From Aphidius gifuensis (Eukaryota > Arthropoda > Insecta > Hymenoptera > Braconidae), in contig NC_057790.1 in the NCBI RefSeq assembly GCF_014905175.1, positions 17,758,469 to 17,822,468 on the forward strand: a DNA stretch of 64,000 nucleotides, in the 5' to 3' direction. The notes under the pieces were generated by a model. That model was given only the letters and a program-made list of their open reading frames with translations, did not search any database and was not told the origin of the DNA. Below are positions 1 to 11,001 of this stretch, piece by piece. A program made the translations under genes and the position numbers. Within the stretch, counting starts at the first letter, position 1. Each line of letters opens with the position of its first letter.

Positions 1-1749
1 AAAAACAAGAACAGTTATTACGTGTTGCATATTATTTATTATTAAATATTGCTGAAAATACTGAAGTTGAAAGAAAAATGCGTAAAAAAAATATTATTGG
101 TATGTTAATTAAAACATTAGAACGTTCAAATATTGATTTACTAATATTAGTTATAACATTTTTAAAAAAATTATCAATATTTCGTGAAAATAAAGATCAC
201 ATGGCTGATGAAAATATCATTGAAAAATTACCAAAATTATTGCAAAATAATAATAATAATTTTGATCTTGTATTAAGTACATTAAAGTTATTATTTAATC
301 TTTCATTTGATACAAAATTACGTGGTAAAATGATTAGAGTTGGTCTATTACCAAAATTTGTAAAATTATTAGAAAAAAATGATGTTAAAAGTAAAAAAAT
401 TATATTGGGTTTATTATATCATTTGAGTATTGATGATAAAGTTAAATCAATGTTTGGATATACTGATTGTATATCAATGATAACTGATATGATATTAGAA
501 ATTGATGATGATGATGATAATGATAACAATATTAATAATAACAATAATGGTGGTGATACTGCTGTTGATAATAAATATATAAAACGTGAATTAATTGGTT
601 TATGCATTAATATTGCTGCAAATAATAAAAATTCACAATTAATGATTGAAAATAATCGTCTTCAAGGATTAATAAAAAAAGCATTTCGTAATCAAGATCC
701 ATTAATTATGAAAATAATAAGAAATATTGCACAACATGAAGAAACAAAAATTAATTTTATTGAATTTGTTGGTGATTTTGCAATGGCATTAACACAATCA
801 GATTCACATGATTTTATACTTGAAATAATTGGTGTATTGGGTAATTTAGCATTATCTGATTTAGATTATTCACAAATATTACAAAGATGTAATTTAATAC
901 CATGGATACGTAATAATTTAGTACCAGGTAAAGTACAAGATGATTTGGTACTTGAAATTGTTATATTTTTGGGTACATCAGCAATTGATGAAGACTGTGC
1001 AAGATTATTATGTAAAGCTGATATATTATTATCATTAATTGAATTATTAAAAGCTAAACAAGAAGATGATGAAATTGTATTACAAATTATTTATGTATTT
1101 TATCAAATATCAATGCATGAATCAACAAGAGGTTATTTAATTAAAGAAACTGGTAATGAAGCACCAGGTTATTTAATTGATTTAATGCATGATAAAAATC
1201 CAGCAATAAGAAAAGTTTGTGATGCTTGTTTGGATGTTATTGCTTTGTGTGATACAGATTGGGCAGCAAGAATTAAAGTTGAAAAATTTCGTTCACATAA
1301 TCAACAATGGCTTGATATGGTTGAATCAATTGCTGTTGATAGTGCAAATCATTTAATTGCTGATGATGATGATGATGAAGATAGTCTACCACCATTTATG
1401 AGTGGTGATCTTTTAAAACATACAATGTTATTTCCTTCTGGCAATTCAACATCTTTTATAACTGATGATGGTGAATCAATGATACAAAGATCATCTGATT
1501 CATCAGATAATCCTAGTCGACCAACTAGTCGGTTAGTTTAGCAAATTATTAATTATATTTTACTTGGATTTTCGAATCATAATAATATTTATTTTTCTAT
1601 ATTTTAGATACAGTCGTGATCTTGATGAAATAAATGATTTAATGGCTCGATCAAAATCAAGAATGTCTGTTGGCTCGGGTATCGAAGATCTTTATCTCAA
1701 TCAAAAACTTAAATTTACAGAATCTGAAAGCTCTCATGTACTAATTTAA
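1..1749 (+). CDS. Kap3: Kinesin-associated protein 3 (KAP3), C-terminal part
   Basis: KAP3 is the non-motor armadillo subunit of heterotrimeric kinesin-2, which links the KIF3 motors to cargo and to intraflagellar transport. The frame is already open at base 1, so the 5' exons lie outside the window. Visible exons are 1-1531 and 1608-1749; the intron begins GTTAGT, ends TTTTAG, and splits an Arg codon. The protein shows successive helical armadillo-type repeats (for example LPKLL, FVKLLEKN, LIELLKAK), an Asp/Asn-rich low-complexity loop near 500-560, and the tail DLDEINDLMARSKSRMSVG. An open frame runs to a false stop at 1541 if the intron is ignored. The gene ends tail-to-tail with Rpp40. 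Family identity is from recognition of the repeat and tail sequence. Confidence 0.88.
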
Positions 1750-2454
1750 AAACTTATATATTTTATTTATTTATTTTAATGTTAGCTCAAATATTCATGT
1801 TTTATTATTCCAACAAAAATGACAAAAAAACTATTACGCTTATTTTTTTTTAATTCGCAAAATATTTATATATAGGTATACATATGATATTATTGCACAC
1901 TAGTCACGTGCACATTATTTATAAAATTGTAGTTTTTTTTATTTGTTGTTTGTATTGTCATTACTTGATAAATAATAATTTTTTTGTCACTAGTCATTAG
2001 AAAGTATAAAAAAAATACACAAAAATCACGTTTAATAAAAAAAAAAAAAAACAAATAAATAGACCAAGTATTATTATCATTATTATTTTGTGAAAGTTGT
2101 TTGATCAATTTATGCAAATGCAAAATGAATTATTACATTTTTTTTCGATAATTTATTTTTTTTTTGATTCAAGAAAAATTTCCATGAAGAAAATTCTGAT
2201 TAATTATTTTGCATTACAGCTTGATTAATCAATTTTAATAAATATTAAATTTATAAAATAGTTATTAATTAATCCTAATATATTTATAAAAAAAAAATTG
2301 TCCACATTTTCAATAATAATCAAAGTGTATTGACTATGCAATGATTAAATTAAATTTACTTATTAGCTTTAACTGGGTTTTATTATAAATTATTTAAAAG
2401 AAAAAAAATAGTTATTGATTGAAAAAACCTTTATTAATTAATATAATTTTTTTT
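1750..2454. other. Convergent intergenic region Kap3/Rpp40
   Basis: About 700 bases of AT-rich sequence between two genes that end towards each other. It must hold both 3' UTRs. I see homopolymer runs and no supported gene; the open frame on the minus strand at 1890-2123 has no recognisable content. Confidence 0.6.
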
Positions 2455-5400
2455 TTACTGAAAAATTCTTGGTTTTGAATTGGAACTCAGACTTTTTTGT
2501 ACAATGGCATTTTCATTTGAATGAAAAATAATTGTTAAACTATTATCACCATCGGTGTAATAATTATGTTCTTTTGTAGACCAACTAATTGGACTATCTG
2601 CAAAGCCATGAATATGAAGACTCATCCAGGGTGTTTGTAATTCATTATCATTTGAAATTAATGTTTTAATTAATTCATAAATTTTATTTATTTTTGATCT
2701 TGAAAAATATCCTGTACATTCAAAATGAAATACTTGATCAACTGGTGTATTTGGCTTTGGACAAACGTAAGAATTCACATAATTTTCAGTATCTTTATTT
2801 TTCCTGTTAAACAAAATAATTATAGATATATTATAATGTCAAAAAAATAATTATTTTTAATTATAAAAATTTATCTTACATGTCACCATCAATACTGAGT
2901 ATCCCAATCCATTCAAAAATATCCTCGGCTTTGTAGCCATCTTCTAGTGTTGGTACATCAAGAGAATAATGTACAAGTTTTGATGTTTTTTGATGACAAA
3001 GTGATACTTTATTGCCTTGATTGTAAAACCAAGAAGCCACTGATGATGGACATAGTTTGTCATCTAATAAAACATTTAGAAAAATTAATATTACACAATT
3101 TTTCCAATGATAATAAAAAAATAAAAAGAGCTAAAATATTACCTGGTGGATCCCATGACAACACAACATCAAATTTTTGCTTTAAATTATTTTCAAGGCA
3201 GCTACGTACTCGTTCATAATTTTTTTTTCCTGGTGTAAATGTTTCCTCGTTCAAATTTATTTCGACGACTATTTTTATTTTATTTTTTGTCAAAATAAAA
3301 ATTTCCAAGAACAAAAATAAAAAATAAAAAATAAAAAATTGAAACAAAAAAAAAAAAAAAAAAAAAAAAAGTTAAAAATACATAATTAAAATGTAGATGT
3401 TTTTTTTTTTCTTTTCTTTTTAATTACAAAATTATTTTAGGAATATAAATCGTCATGTCACATTAAATATCATTATTCTTCCAAATATGCACATGGCTTT
3501 TTTTAAAAAATGTATTTGTTGTTGCAACACATGAACAATGAATTGCATATGGAAGTGTTTTGAATCACAGTTCAATGCTGTACAATAGTACAAAGACTAG
3601 TACAAAAATATATTCGTTGTATCATGACACACAAAATAATAATATTATTATAATCTTAGTACCTGGTTTATAATATTTTAAAATGAATAAAAAAAAATGA
3701 CAGACAATGCCATTATATTATATCGTTAAAATTATTCAGTAAAAAATTCTACACGTACATTATCACGATTATTATTGTTATTATAAGTATTGTTATTATT
3801 ATTATATTGGGCTTAAAAACTTGACTAACTCTACGTTGATTGATGTAAAGCAATTGTTTTTTTTTTTTTGTATTGTTAATGAATTCAAGCAAATGAAAGT
3901 GTTGGACTTGTATCCAAATCAACATTATTAATTCTCAGTTCATTTCTAAATATATCAAGTTCACTTGACGATATACCATGCCAACTTTCAAGCTCTGATA
4001 ATCTTCTTAAATTTTCACAATTTTTCATTAATAACTTGACTGTTTTCATGGATAAATCACTACTATAAAGTATTTTAATTTCTTCAAGTTTAGTCATACA
4101 ATTATTATTAAATACATTTTTCATTGTTAAATCACCTATACCAGTTGATGAGCCAAGTTGTATAAATTTAATATTAATACAATGTGATAATAAAAATTCA
4201 AGATGATCACTTGCACAATCAGCAATACATTTAATATATTCTAAATATTTAAATGGTGTTATTATTAGTTTATGAAAATTTGTTGTTATATTATCCAAAA
4301 AATCACAATTATAAAATATAAGAGTTTTAATATTTGGACAATATTGACTTATATAAATAAGTGCACTTTTATCAATTTCATCAACATGTTCAAAATGTAA
4401 TTTTAATAATCTTTGATTTGTTAATTCTAATAATTCATTAACATAATCACCATAATAATCACATGATAATAATTTTAATTCAACTAAATTTTTTAATGTT
4501 GAAAGTATACGTAAATCTTGAATTTTTTCATTACACATCATTGATAAACATGTTATATATGGACAAATATCAATGACATAAAATAAATGTTCAATTGTTA
4601 TATTACGTGATTCAAATGTTTTAATATTTAAATTAATTTTATTATTATTTATATTATTTTTATTTATATTTTCAAGTATTATACCAATATCATCACATCT
4701 TCCAATATTTTCTAAATAATATAAATTTTTTAATAATATTGAATAACCATTTATTGTTAATGATGTACGAAATAATTTTATATCACGTAAATAATGACAT
4801 TTTAATAATTCATTAACACTACGATCAGTAACTGATCTTGATGCTGTTACATCAATAATTTGTAATTTTTTACAATTATTACAAACAGCTGTTATAATAT
4901 TATCTGTACAATCAAAACATAATGTAAATGATATTAAATTATTCATATTTTTAATACCATTTATTATTAATTTTTCAATATCAGATGTACGCCAGCCATC
5001 TGAACCAGATCCTAAATCAAGTATTTCTAAACCTGACATATTTATTAAATTATTATACAACATATGTCGCATTATTTTTGGCCATTTTGAAAATTCAATT
5101 GTACGTAAATTATTATGTATAACAACGTCAATTAAATTAACATATACATTAAATTCTGATAAAAATAAACATATTGGTTCATAATCATTGTATGAATTTT
5201 TTGTTTTATTTATTAAATTCATTATTGAATTTAATACTTTTTTAGCCATGTCATTGTATATATTCCATGGTACATTTGTTGATAAACGTATTTTCATTAA
5301 ATTTAATTGTTTATCAAGTATATCATTATTATTATTGTTATTAATTTTATTATTGCAAATTTTATTGACAATTGATTTACCAAATTTTGTCACATATTCA

Positions 5401-6264
5401 CCGATTGAACATAGTGCAAGTTCTTCAAGTGTAGGCACTTTATTTTTTCTTGGCATATTTATTATCTTCTTTATTACACTTTTTTAAAATTTTTTTTTAA
5501 TTGTTTTTTATCAGTATTTAATTATCTTACCGTAACGTGTTTGTTTATTTCTATCAAAATATGATAATTTTCCTTCAATTCCCAGTGATTGAAAATCCTC
5601 AATATTTAATGATAATATTAATATTCCATTTGGTGTTATTGTTATAACATTATCAAGATCAATTTTAACATTTACTGACAGTAAACTTAATTCACCTAAA
5701 ATAATATTAAATAAGATATAATTTTAGAAATGTATTTAATGTTGATGGATTCATTCCAAAAAAATAAAAACCTTTTATTATTTAAAGATTTTTTTTTAAC
5801 ATTAAATATTTACTTGCCTTTTTTTACAAATGCTTCTATGAATTCTTTGTTAACAAGTTGTGAAGCAGTTACACCCTCAACTTTGTAATAATCCGAGTCC
5901 TCAAGGATACTGTCAATTAAAACTTCTGGTATGTTTTTTGAATTTGGAATCACTACAGACACCTGGCATTGTTCCAATGTGAGTTAAAATTACATAAATA
6001 AAATAATAATATTAAAAAATATATTTAATAGCTATAAGTACTTTGTCTTAAATAACAACAACAAAAAAAATAATAATAATAAAATCTATAATTATAAAAA
6101 TATACTTAAAACAATAGACAATTGAATTGTATTTATTTTCTTACTGAATGATTGTTGTAATGATTTTTAATTGTTGTATTTATTTCAGCTTTTTTTATGC
6201 AAGTATTGATAATATTTAATTGATGTTTTGGTGCTTTGAAATTCCATACTTCTGGACACAACAT
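2455..6264 (-). CDS. Rpp40: Ribonuclease P/MRP subunit p40
   Basis: Rpp40 is a protein subunit of nuclear RNase P and RNase MRP, which process pre-tRNA and pre-rRNA. Six exons (transcription order): 6264-6145, 5962-5818, 5695-5531, 3268-3143, 3063-2880, 2803-2455. Phases join without a break to give 362 aa, close to the family's usual length. Recognisable blocks are the N-terminus MLCPEVWNFKAPKHQ, the VIPNSKNIPE block, IEAFVKKG, TRYVVEINL, KFDVVLSWDPP, CPSSVASWF and the C-terminal HGFADSPISW signature. Intron 2 begins GCAAGT instead of GT; only that choice keeps the frame open. Intron 3 (5530-3269, about 2.3 kb) contains a complete second gene on the same strand. The start codon lies 787 bases from the divergent zinc-finger gene, so a shared promoter region is likely. 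Confidence 0.9.
3885..5456 (-). CDS. Intronless leucine-rich-repeat protein nested in Rpp40
   Basis: A 523-residue single-exon frame lying wholly inside intron 3 of Rpp40 and on the same strand. Residues about 1-60 include MPRKNKVPTLEELALCSIGEYV and an Asn run. From about residue 135 onward there are repeated LRR-like units (LEILDLGSG, LISFTLCF, LQIIDVTAS, LRDIKLFRT, LVELKLLSCD, IKTLIFYNCD, LEEIKILYSS) of the kind found in F-box/LRR substrate adaptors. I cannot see a clear F-box. Codon use matches neighbouring genes. The absence of introns, while its host has five, suggests an origin by retroposition, but this is inference. Function is unknown; protein-protein binding is the likely role. The start is the first ATG of the frame and no upstream in-frame alternative is visible. 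Confidence 0.72.
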   Translation of the reverse strand: MPRKNKVPTLEELALCSIGEYVTKFGKSIVNKICNNKINNNNNNDILDKQLNLMKIRLSTNVPWNIYNDMAKKVLNSIMNLINKTKNSYNDYEPICLFLSEFNVYVNLIDVVIHNNLRTIEFSKWPKIMRHMLYNNLINMSGLEILDLGSGSDGWRTSDIEKLIINGIKNMNNLISFTLCFDCTDNIITAVCNNCKKLQIIDVTASRSVTDRSVNELLKCHYLRDIKLFRTSLTINGYSILLKNLYYLENIGRCDDIGIILENINKNNINNNKINLNIKTFESRNITIEHLFYVIDICPYITCLSMMCNEKIQDLRILSTLKNLVELKLLSCDYYGDYVNELLELTNQRLLKLHFEHVDEIDKSALIYISQYCPNIKTLIFYNCDFLDNITTNFHKLIITPFKYLEYIKCIADCASDHLEFLLSHCINIKFIQLGSSTGIGDLTMKNVFNNNCMTKLEEIKILYSSDLSMKTVKLLMKNCENLRRLSELESWHGISSSELDIFRNELRINNVDLDTSPTLSFA

Positions 6265-7050
6265 GAGGACAGTGAATAAGTTGACTAAATTAAATTATAA
6301 ATAATAAATTTAATAAAAAAAATATGTAGTTTTTTTAACATTCACTTGATGGAATAATTTTTATAAACATTACAAAGTGTACAAAGTCATGACAATAAAG
6401 AGATAATCAACAAAGGTCTACCACCACCACCACCATCGCCACCATTGGAGAATGTAATAACATGGAAAGGGTAAAGATAGAGAGAGAGAAATTCAACAAG
6501 GAAAAAAAATGTATTTCTACTGAGTATTAATTTGTGCTGGCAGAGGGCGACGCTTTATTGTGTCTGTATTATTATTATTATTATCGTTGTTGTTGTTATT
6601 ATTATGATAGAAAAACGTTATTTCATGTGTGTTAAAAAAAAAAAAAAAACAACACAAGTTGGTGAGAGAAGGAGAAAGACCAAAGTGGATCTGTGGATCT
6701 TGTTAATTAAATGTTAAAATTAGTATACTAATTAATTAATTTATTTGTTAATTATTTTGTGTTATATTGTTGATTGTTGATAGTTGATTGTTGATTGTTG
6801 ATAGTTGATTGTTGATTGTTGATTGTGACTAACTTTGTGTTTCAACACTTGTTTATTAATCATTGTGAATTAAGTGGTATTAAGTGTGTAACAAGATCAA
6901 CTTGTCCAAAGTTAGATAAGATTATTATCAATTTTTAAAAATCACAGTAAGTTAACAAGTAAATAATATACTCATATCAGTTATTGTAATTTTGTTTTTA
7001 TTTTGTTTTTAAGGTTGAAGAAGAAGAAGAAGAAAAAAATTCTATAAATA
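6265..7050. promoter_or_regulatory. Bidirectional promoter region, Rpp40 / zinc-finger gene
   Basis: The start codons of Rpp40 (-) and the zinc-finger gene (+) are 787 bases apart and point away from each other. The interval contains a CCA-rich stretch near 6420, an ATT/GTT tract near 6568-6605 and a (TTGATTG)-type tract at 6765-6828. A probable 5' UTR intron of the zinc-finger gene lies at 6947-7013 (GTAAGT to TTTTAAG), just before its ATG at 7051. No core promoter element can be assigned with confidence. Confidence 0.45.
6765..6828. repeat. Heptamer-type simple repeat
   Basis: Tandem copies of TTGATTG interleaved with TTGATAG, about 64 bases in total. It is a short degenerate minisatellite in the divergent promoter interval. 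Confidence 0.7.
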
Positions 7051-8793
7051 ATGCCAAGATATAAATTAAAAGATGGTGTTATCATCACAGCCGAGTCTAA
7101 TAAATTTATTTGCTTAATTTGTGTGGCTCCTATTCACAAAAGGAAAGACAAAATTGTTCATCTACAAAAACATCTTGAAACTGAAATTCATATTGATACA
7201 TTAAAAAAATATAAAGAAAATTTTTCTGATAACATTGATGGTATAATAAAGTGTAAAACGTGTAACAGAGAACTGATTGCAGAAGAATTTTTTAGTCATG
7301 CTAAAAGTCATAGATTGTATCCGTGGTATTATTATACAAGGACAACTCATTATTTAAGAAACTTCATTTTGTATATTGATAATTGCTTTTATTGTTATTT
7401 ATGTAAAGAAACATTCAATTATTCACATGAAGTAAATAAACATAATAAATCTCAAGAACATACAGACATCGTGAAGAAAAAGTTTCCAAAATTAAAATAC
7501 AATTTGTATGATTCACGTAATATTCCAGTGTCATTTTATCACAATAATAATGTGTTTCCAGTAAATGAAAAATATTGCTGGTGTTGGATATGTGATGTTG
7601 ATATTTTAACATCAGAAATTTCTCAGCATAGTAAAAAACATGTCAGTAACATTGATCAACAGAAAAGTGAATCTATTTTAAGTTGTAAAAGTGACAAACA
7701 AGATGAGACAGTTGATGGTGATCATGATGATGTTTATGACGATGACAAACAGTCTTTACAAGTGTCAGAAAAATTAAAATATTCAACGAAATATACTGGA
7801 CCATTTCCATTCACTTGTGGAATATGTGATATACGATTTTCTACACTAGAACAAGTACAAATTCATTGCAATGGGCTATCACATAATGATCAATTAGAAA
7901 AGTTAGAAAATAAATTAAACACTCTCCAAGATCTTGATGATCTTGATTTACCAATTGGAATAAAAGTAAATTATCTTGATGATGATGATGAATCAGTTGT
8001 ATTTGAATGTACATTGTGTAAACTTAAAATGTTTACAATAACAAAACTTTTGAAACACATTGATTGTATTGAACACTTCAAAAGGTTGACAAATATTTAT
8101 ACTGAGACTGGATGTTTAAAGAATACTAAATTGCCAGTAGGAATTTTGTCAACTACAATCAGTGACATTTTTTATTGTCGTCCATGTCATGTCACCATAA
8201 GAGGTTTTGATAAAATATCATGTCATATTCAAGATGCAGAACATGCTAAGTTAATATTGAAACGCCAAGTAAGTGGTCCAAGACCCATTAAAAAGCAATA
8301 TTTATCAGAGGAATATTTAAAAATTGCTGAAAGTACAAATGAATATCCACCGGAAATTAAATTTATTTCTGAAAAAAATAATATATGTGTAAAATCATTC
8401 TGGTGGTGTATGGTTTGTTCGTGCATTTTAATACAACCATCAAGTTTAGATATGTCAATAGATATGAAAATTTGGACACACATTGTTGGCACGAATCATG
8501 TTAAAAATAAAAAAACATTCTACAAAAATAACTGTGATATTAAAAAAGAAGAACAAGACAAAACAGGTGTAGATGATATTGTTATATCTCTTCCACTTGA
8601 TGATTTGTATGATGTACAAATGAATGACAATGAAAAAAGTAGTACAACATGTAAGCCTTGTAAATTTCATATTTACGGAGATATTTATGACATCATTCCA
8701 GATTGGAATCATCATTTGTCCACCAAGAATCATCAGCAAAAAGAGTTGGAGTATACAAAGAAAACATATGAATCATCAGAGTATTTATTATGA
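7051..8793 (+). CDS. C2H2 zinc-finger protein, nine fingers (U1-like spacing)
   Basis: 580 residues in one coding exon. About nine Cys-x2-Cys ... His-x4/5-His modules can be read, with Cys pairs near residues 21/24, 68/71, 115/118, 178/181, 257/260, 321/324, 374/377, 453/456 and 546/549. Several have the aromatic residue before the first Cys and the longer His spacing of U1/matrin-type fingers (for example FECTLCKLKM...HIDCIEH, FYCRPCHVTI...HIQDAEH). An acidic Asp-rich linker lies between fingers four and five (about 205-245). Such proteins often bind nucleic acids, including structured RNA; the specific target is unknown. A likely 67-bp intron sits in the 5' UTR. I do not recognise a named orthologue. 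Confidence 0.8.
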   Translation: MPRYKLKDGVIITAESNKFICLICVAPIHKRKDKIVHLQKHLETEIHIDTLKKYKENFSDNIDGIIKCKTCNRELIAEEFFSHAKSHRLYPWYYYTRTTHYLRNFILYIDNCFYCYLCKETFNYSHEVNKHNKSQEHTDIVKKKFPKLKYNLYDSRNIPVSFYHNNNVFPVNEKYCWCWICDVDILTSEISQHSKKHVSNIDQQKSESILSCKSDKQDETVDGDHDDVYDDDKQSLQVSEKLKYSTKYTGPFPFTCGICDIRFSTLEQVQIHCNGLSHNDQLEKLENKLNTLQDLDDLDLPIGIKVNYLDDDDESVVFECTLCKLKMFTITKLLKHIDCIEHFKRLTNIYTETGCLKNTKLPVGILSTTISDIFYCRPCHVTIRGFDKISCHIQDAEHAKLILKRQVSGPRPIKKQYLSEEYLKIAESTNEYPPEIKFISEKNNICVKSFWWCMVCSCILIQPSSLDMSIDMKIWTHIVGTNHVKNKKTFYKNNCDIKKEEQDKTGVDDIVISLPLDDLYDVQMNDNEKSSTTCKPCKFHIYGDIYDIIPDWNHHLSTKNHQQKELEYTKKTYESSEYLL

Positions 8794-9426
8794 AATAATT
8801 TTTAATTAATCAACGAAATTCAATTAATTTACTTGACAAAAATAAAATACAACTTTTTAATATTGTTATTTAAAACAATTACCTATGTTATTTTAAACAA
8901 CAAAAGTTGTCGTAAAACATTTATTTTATTTTTTTTTATAACTACAAGTTTCTTTTTTTTTTTTTTGTTTTTTTTTTTAATAAATTTTTTTATAATTTAT
9001 AACTACAGTTTAATTAATTAAAAAAAAAATTTATCAGATAAAATGAATTATTAATTAATAATCAACAAAATAAAATAAATAATTTTTAATAAATAATTTT
9101 TTTGTTATTTTTAAATTTAAAAAAAAAATTAATTAAAAGAAGAGTACAGTGGCTCTTCTTATTGGCAAGAAAGAGAACAACATTTTTCTCCCGCCAATTT
9201 CCGCCATTTTGCTAATTTAATGCGTCTTTTTTTTTTTTTTTCTCACAAAAATTTTCACACAACGACGACAACGTCATTGTGGATTCAGCCGTTGAGTAAT
9301 AAACATTGATAAATTTAAAACGTTTATTATATTAAAATAAAAATATTTGGTGTATCCTAATTAGTCGATTATTCTCGACTAAACAATTATTTCATTGTTA
9401 AATTCAAGTTATATTAATTAATCAAA
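8794..9426. other. Intergenic and H2A.X promoter region
   Basis: AT-rich spacer with long T runs near 8930-8980. The last 250 bases are richer in GC (CTCCCGCCAATTTCCGCC near 9190 and the ACGACGACAACGTC stretch near 9263) and probably form the H2A.X promoter and 5' leader. The ORF at 8833-9021 has no recognisable content. Confidence 0.5.
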
Positions 9427-10320
9427 ATGTCTGGACGTGGCAAAGGAGGTTAGTAAAATAATTAAACATGTAAAATGTTTGTCAATTTGAAAGAAAAGAA
9501 AAAATAAAAATTGTTGAATAATTATTTGATTTATTTCATCACCAGGTAAAATCAAGGGCAAATCAAAGTCTCGTTCATCCAAAGCTGGTCTCCAATTTCC
9601 AGTTGGAAGAATTCATCGTCTTCTTCGTAAGGGTAGTTATGCTGAACGTGTTGGTGCCGGTGCACCAGTTTATCTTGCTGCTGTTATGGAATACCTTGCT
9701 GCTGAAGTCTTGGAATTGGCTGGAAATGCTGCCAGAGACAACAAAAAAACCAGGTAATAAATCCAACTGGCCAACATACAATTTTATTTTTTCCTTTGTT
9801 ATATTATTGTTTATTCATACACAATACTATTATTAATTTTTCTAAACAAACAATTATAATATTTGATTATTATTATTGGAAAAATTAATTTATTTAGTAT
9901 GTTTTTTTTTCTTTCTTGACTGGCGTGGTGAAATTATCTTGGCGCCAAAATTTTACAAATGGCGTCGTTTATTTTATTATTTATTCATGTTTTTATCAAA
10001 GCAAATACTTTCATTAAACAATAAGACAACTTGGCAATGTTAAAATGAATTTTGTTTGACCATGATGAACCACTCAGAGTTTTCAATTTATTCCAATATA
10101 TTAATTTTGTCTGTTTTTTTTTTCTTGCAGAATCATCCCACGTCATCTTCAATTGGCTATTAGAAACGACGAGGAATTAAACAAATTGTTGTCAGGTGTA
10201 ACAATTGCTCAAGGTGGTGTTTTACCAAATATTCAAGCTGTTTTACTTCCAAAGAAAACTGGAACAAGTGGTGGTGGAAGCAGCAGCAGCAAGGACAACA
10301 AAGCTTCACAAGAATATTAA
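9427..10320 (+). CDS. H2AX: Histone H2A.X (replication-independent, spliced)
   Basis: Three exons, 9427-9448, 9546-9753 and 10131-10320, give 139 aa. The body is canonical H2A (MSGRGKGGKIKGKSKSRSSK, AGLQFPVGRIHRLLRKG, the acidic-patch region EYLAAEVLELAGNAARDNKK), not H2A.Z. The C-terminus carries an added Ser/Gly-rich linker and ends SQEY, the SQ-E-aromatic motif phosphorylated by ATM-family kinases at DNA breaks (gamma-H2AX). Introns and an AATAAA at 10359-10364, with no histone stem-loop seen, indicate a polyadenylated, replication-independent transcript. It acts in chromatin as a core nucleosome subunit and DNA-damage mark. Confidence 0.95.
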
Positions 10321-11001
10321 ACATTTTCATTGCTAAAAACAAAATTTAAAATAATAACAATAAACTAGTTAAGTTTATCATTAAGTTTATCTTTTAAAAT
10401 GAATCATCGTTGTTATGTTATCAAGTAAATTTTAACTATTCAATATTGTCATCAGTAATCATAACAAAAACAACAAATAATTTTCAAGATTTTACAACAC
10501 AAGAAACTGATTGTTGACAATTTTTTTTTTTCATCAGTATTTCAGACACAAATAAGTTTTAAATAATTCATCAATGTATTTATTAATTTAATTATTTTAT
10601 ATTCTCAATGATTAATTTAATTGCTACATGCATTATGATTCACAAATAAATATAACTGGAGATTTTCATTTTTATAAAAAAAAAAATAAATTGACTTGTT
10701 ATTAACTATCCCAATAAAAATAATCATCCTATTATTGCTGCATCATATTTTTTATTTACAAACAATTGCATTATTTTTATTTATTTATTAAATAATTTTT
10801 TCCATGATAATGATAATAATAATATGTTTTTTTTTCTGGTGTAGATAGCGCTCATGTTCCCGGCAACATGATTATTAGTTTTTCACCTTTTTCACACACA
10901 AAATAAATATTTGCCAAACAATCAGCATACTGCCAAAAGATTATAAATAACAAAAAAGTTTGTGTTTAATTAAAATAACAATAGCTAAATAATAATTAAA
11001 A
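10321..11001. other. H2A.X 3' region and UBXN1 upstream spacer
   Basis: Contains the H2A.X polyadenylation signal AATAAA at 10359-10364 and then AT-rich sequence. A less AT-rich patch near 10843-10925 (GCGCTCATGTTCCCGGCAAC) is the best candidate for the UBXN1 promoter. No other gene is seen. Confidence 0.5.

Noticed and set aside
9575..9836. Frames on both strands over H2A.X
   Set aside because: Shadows of the histone exon in other frames.
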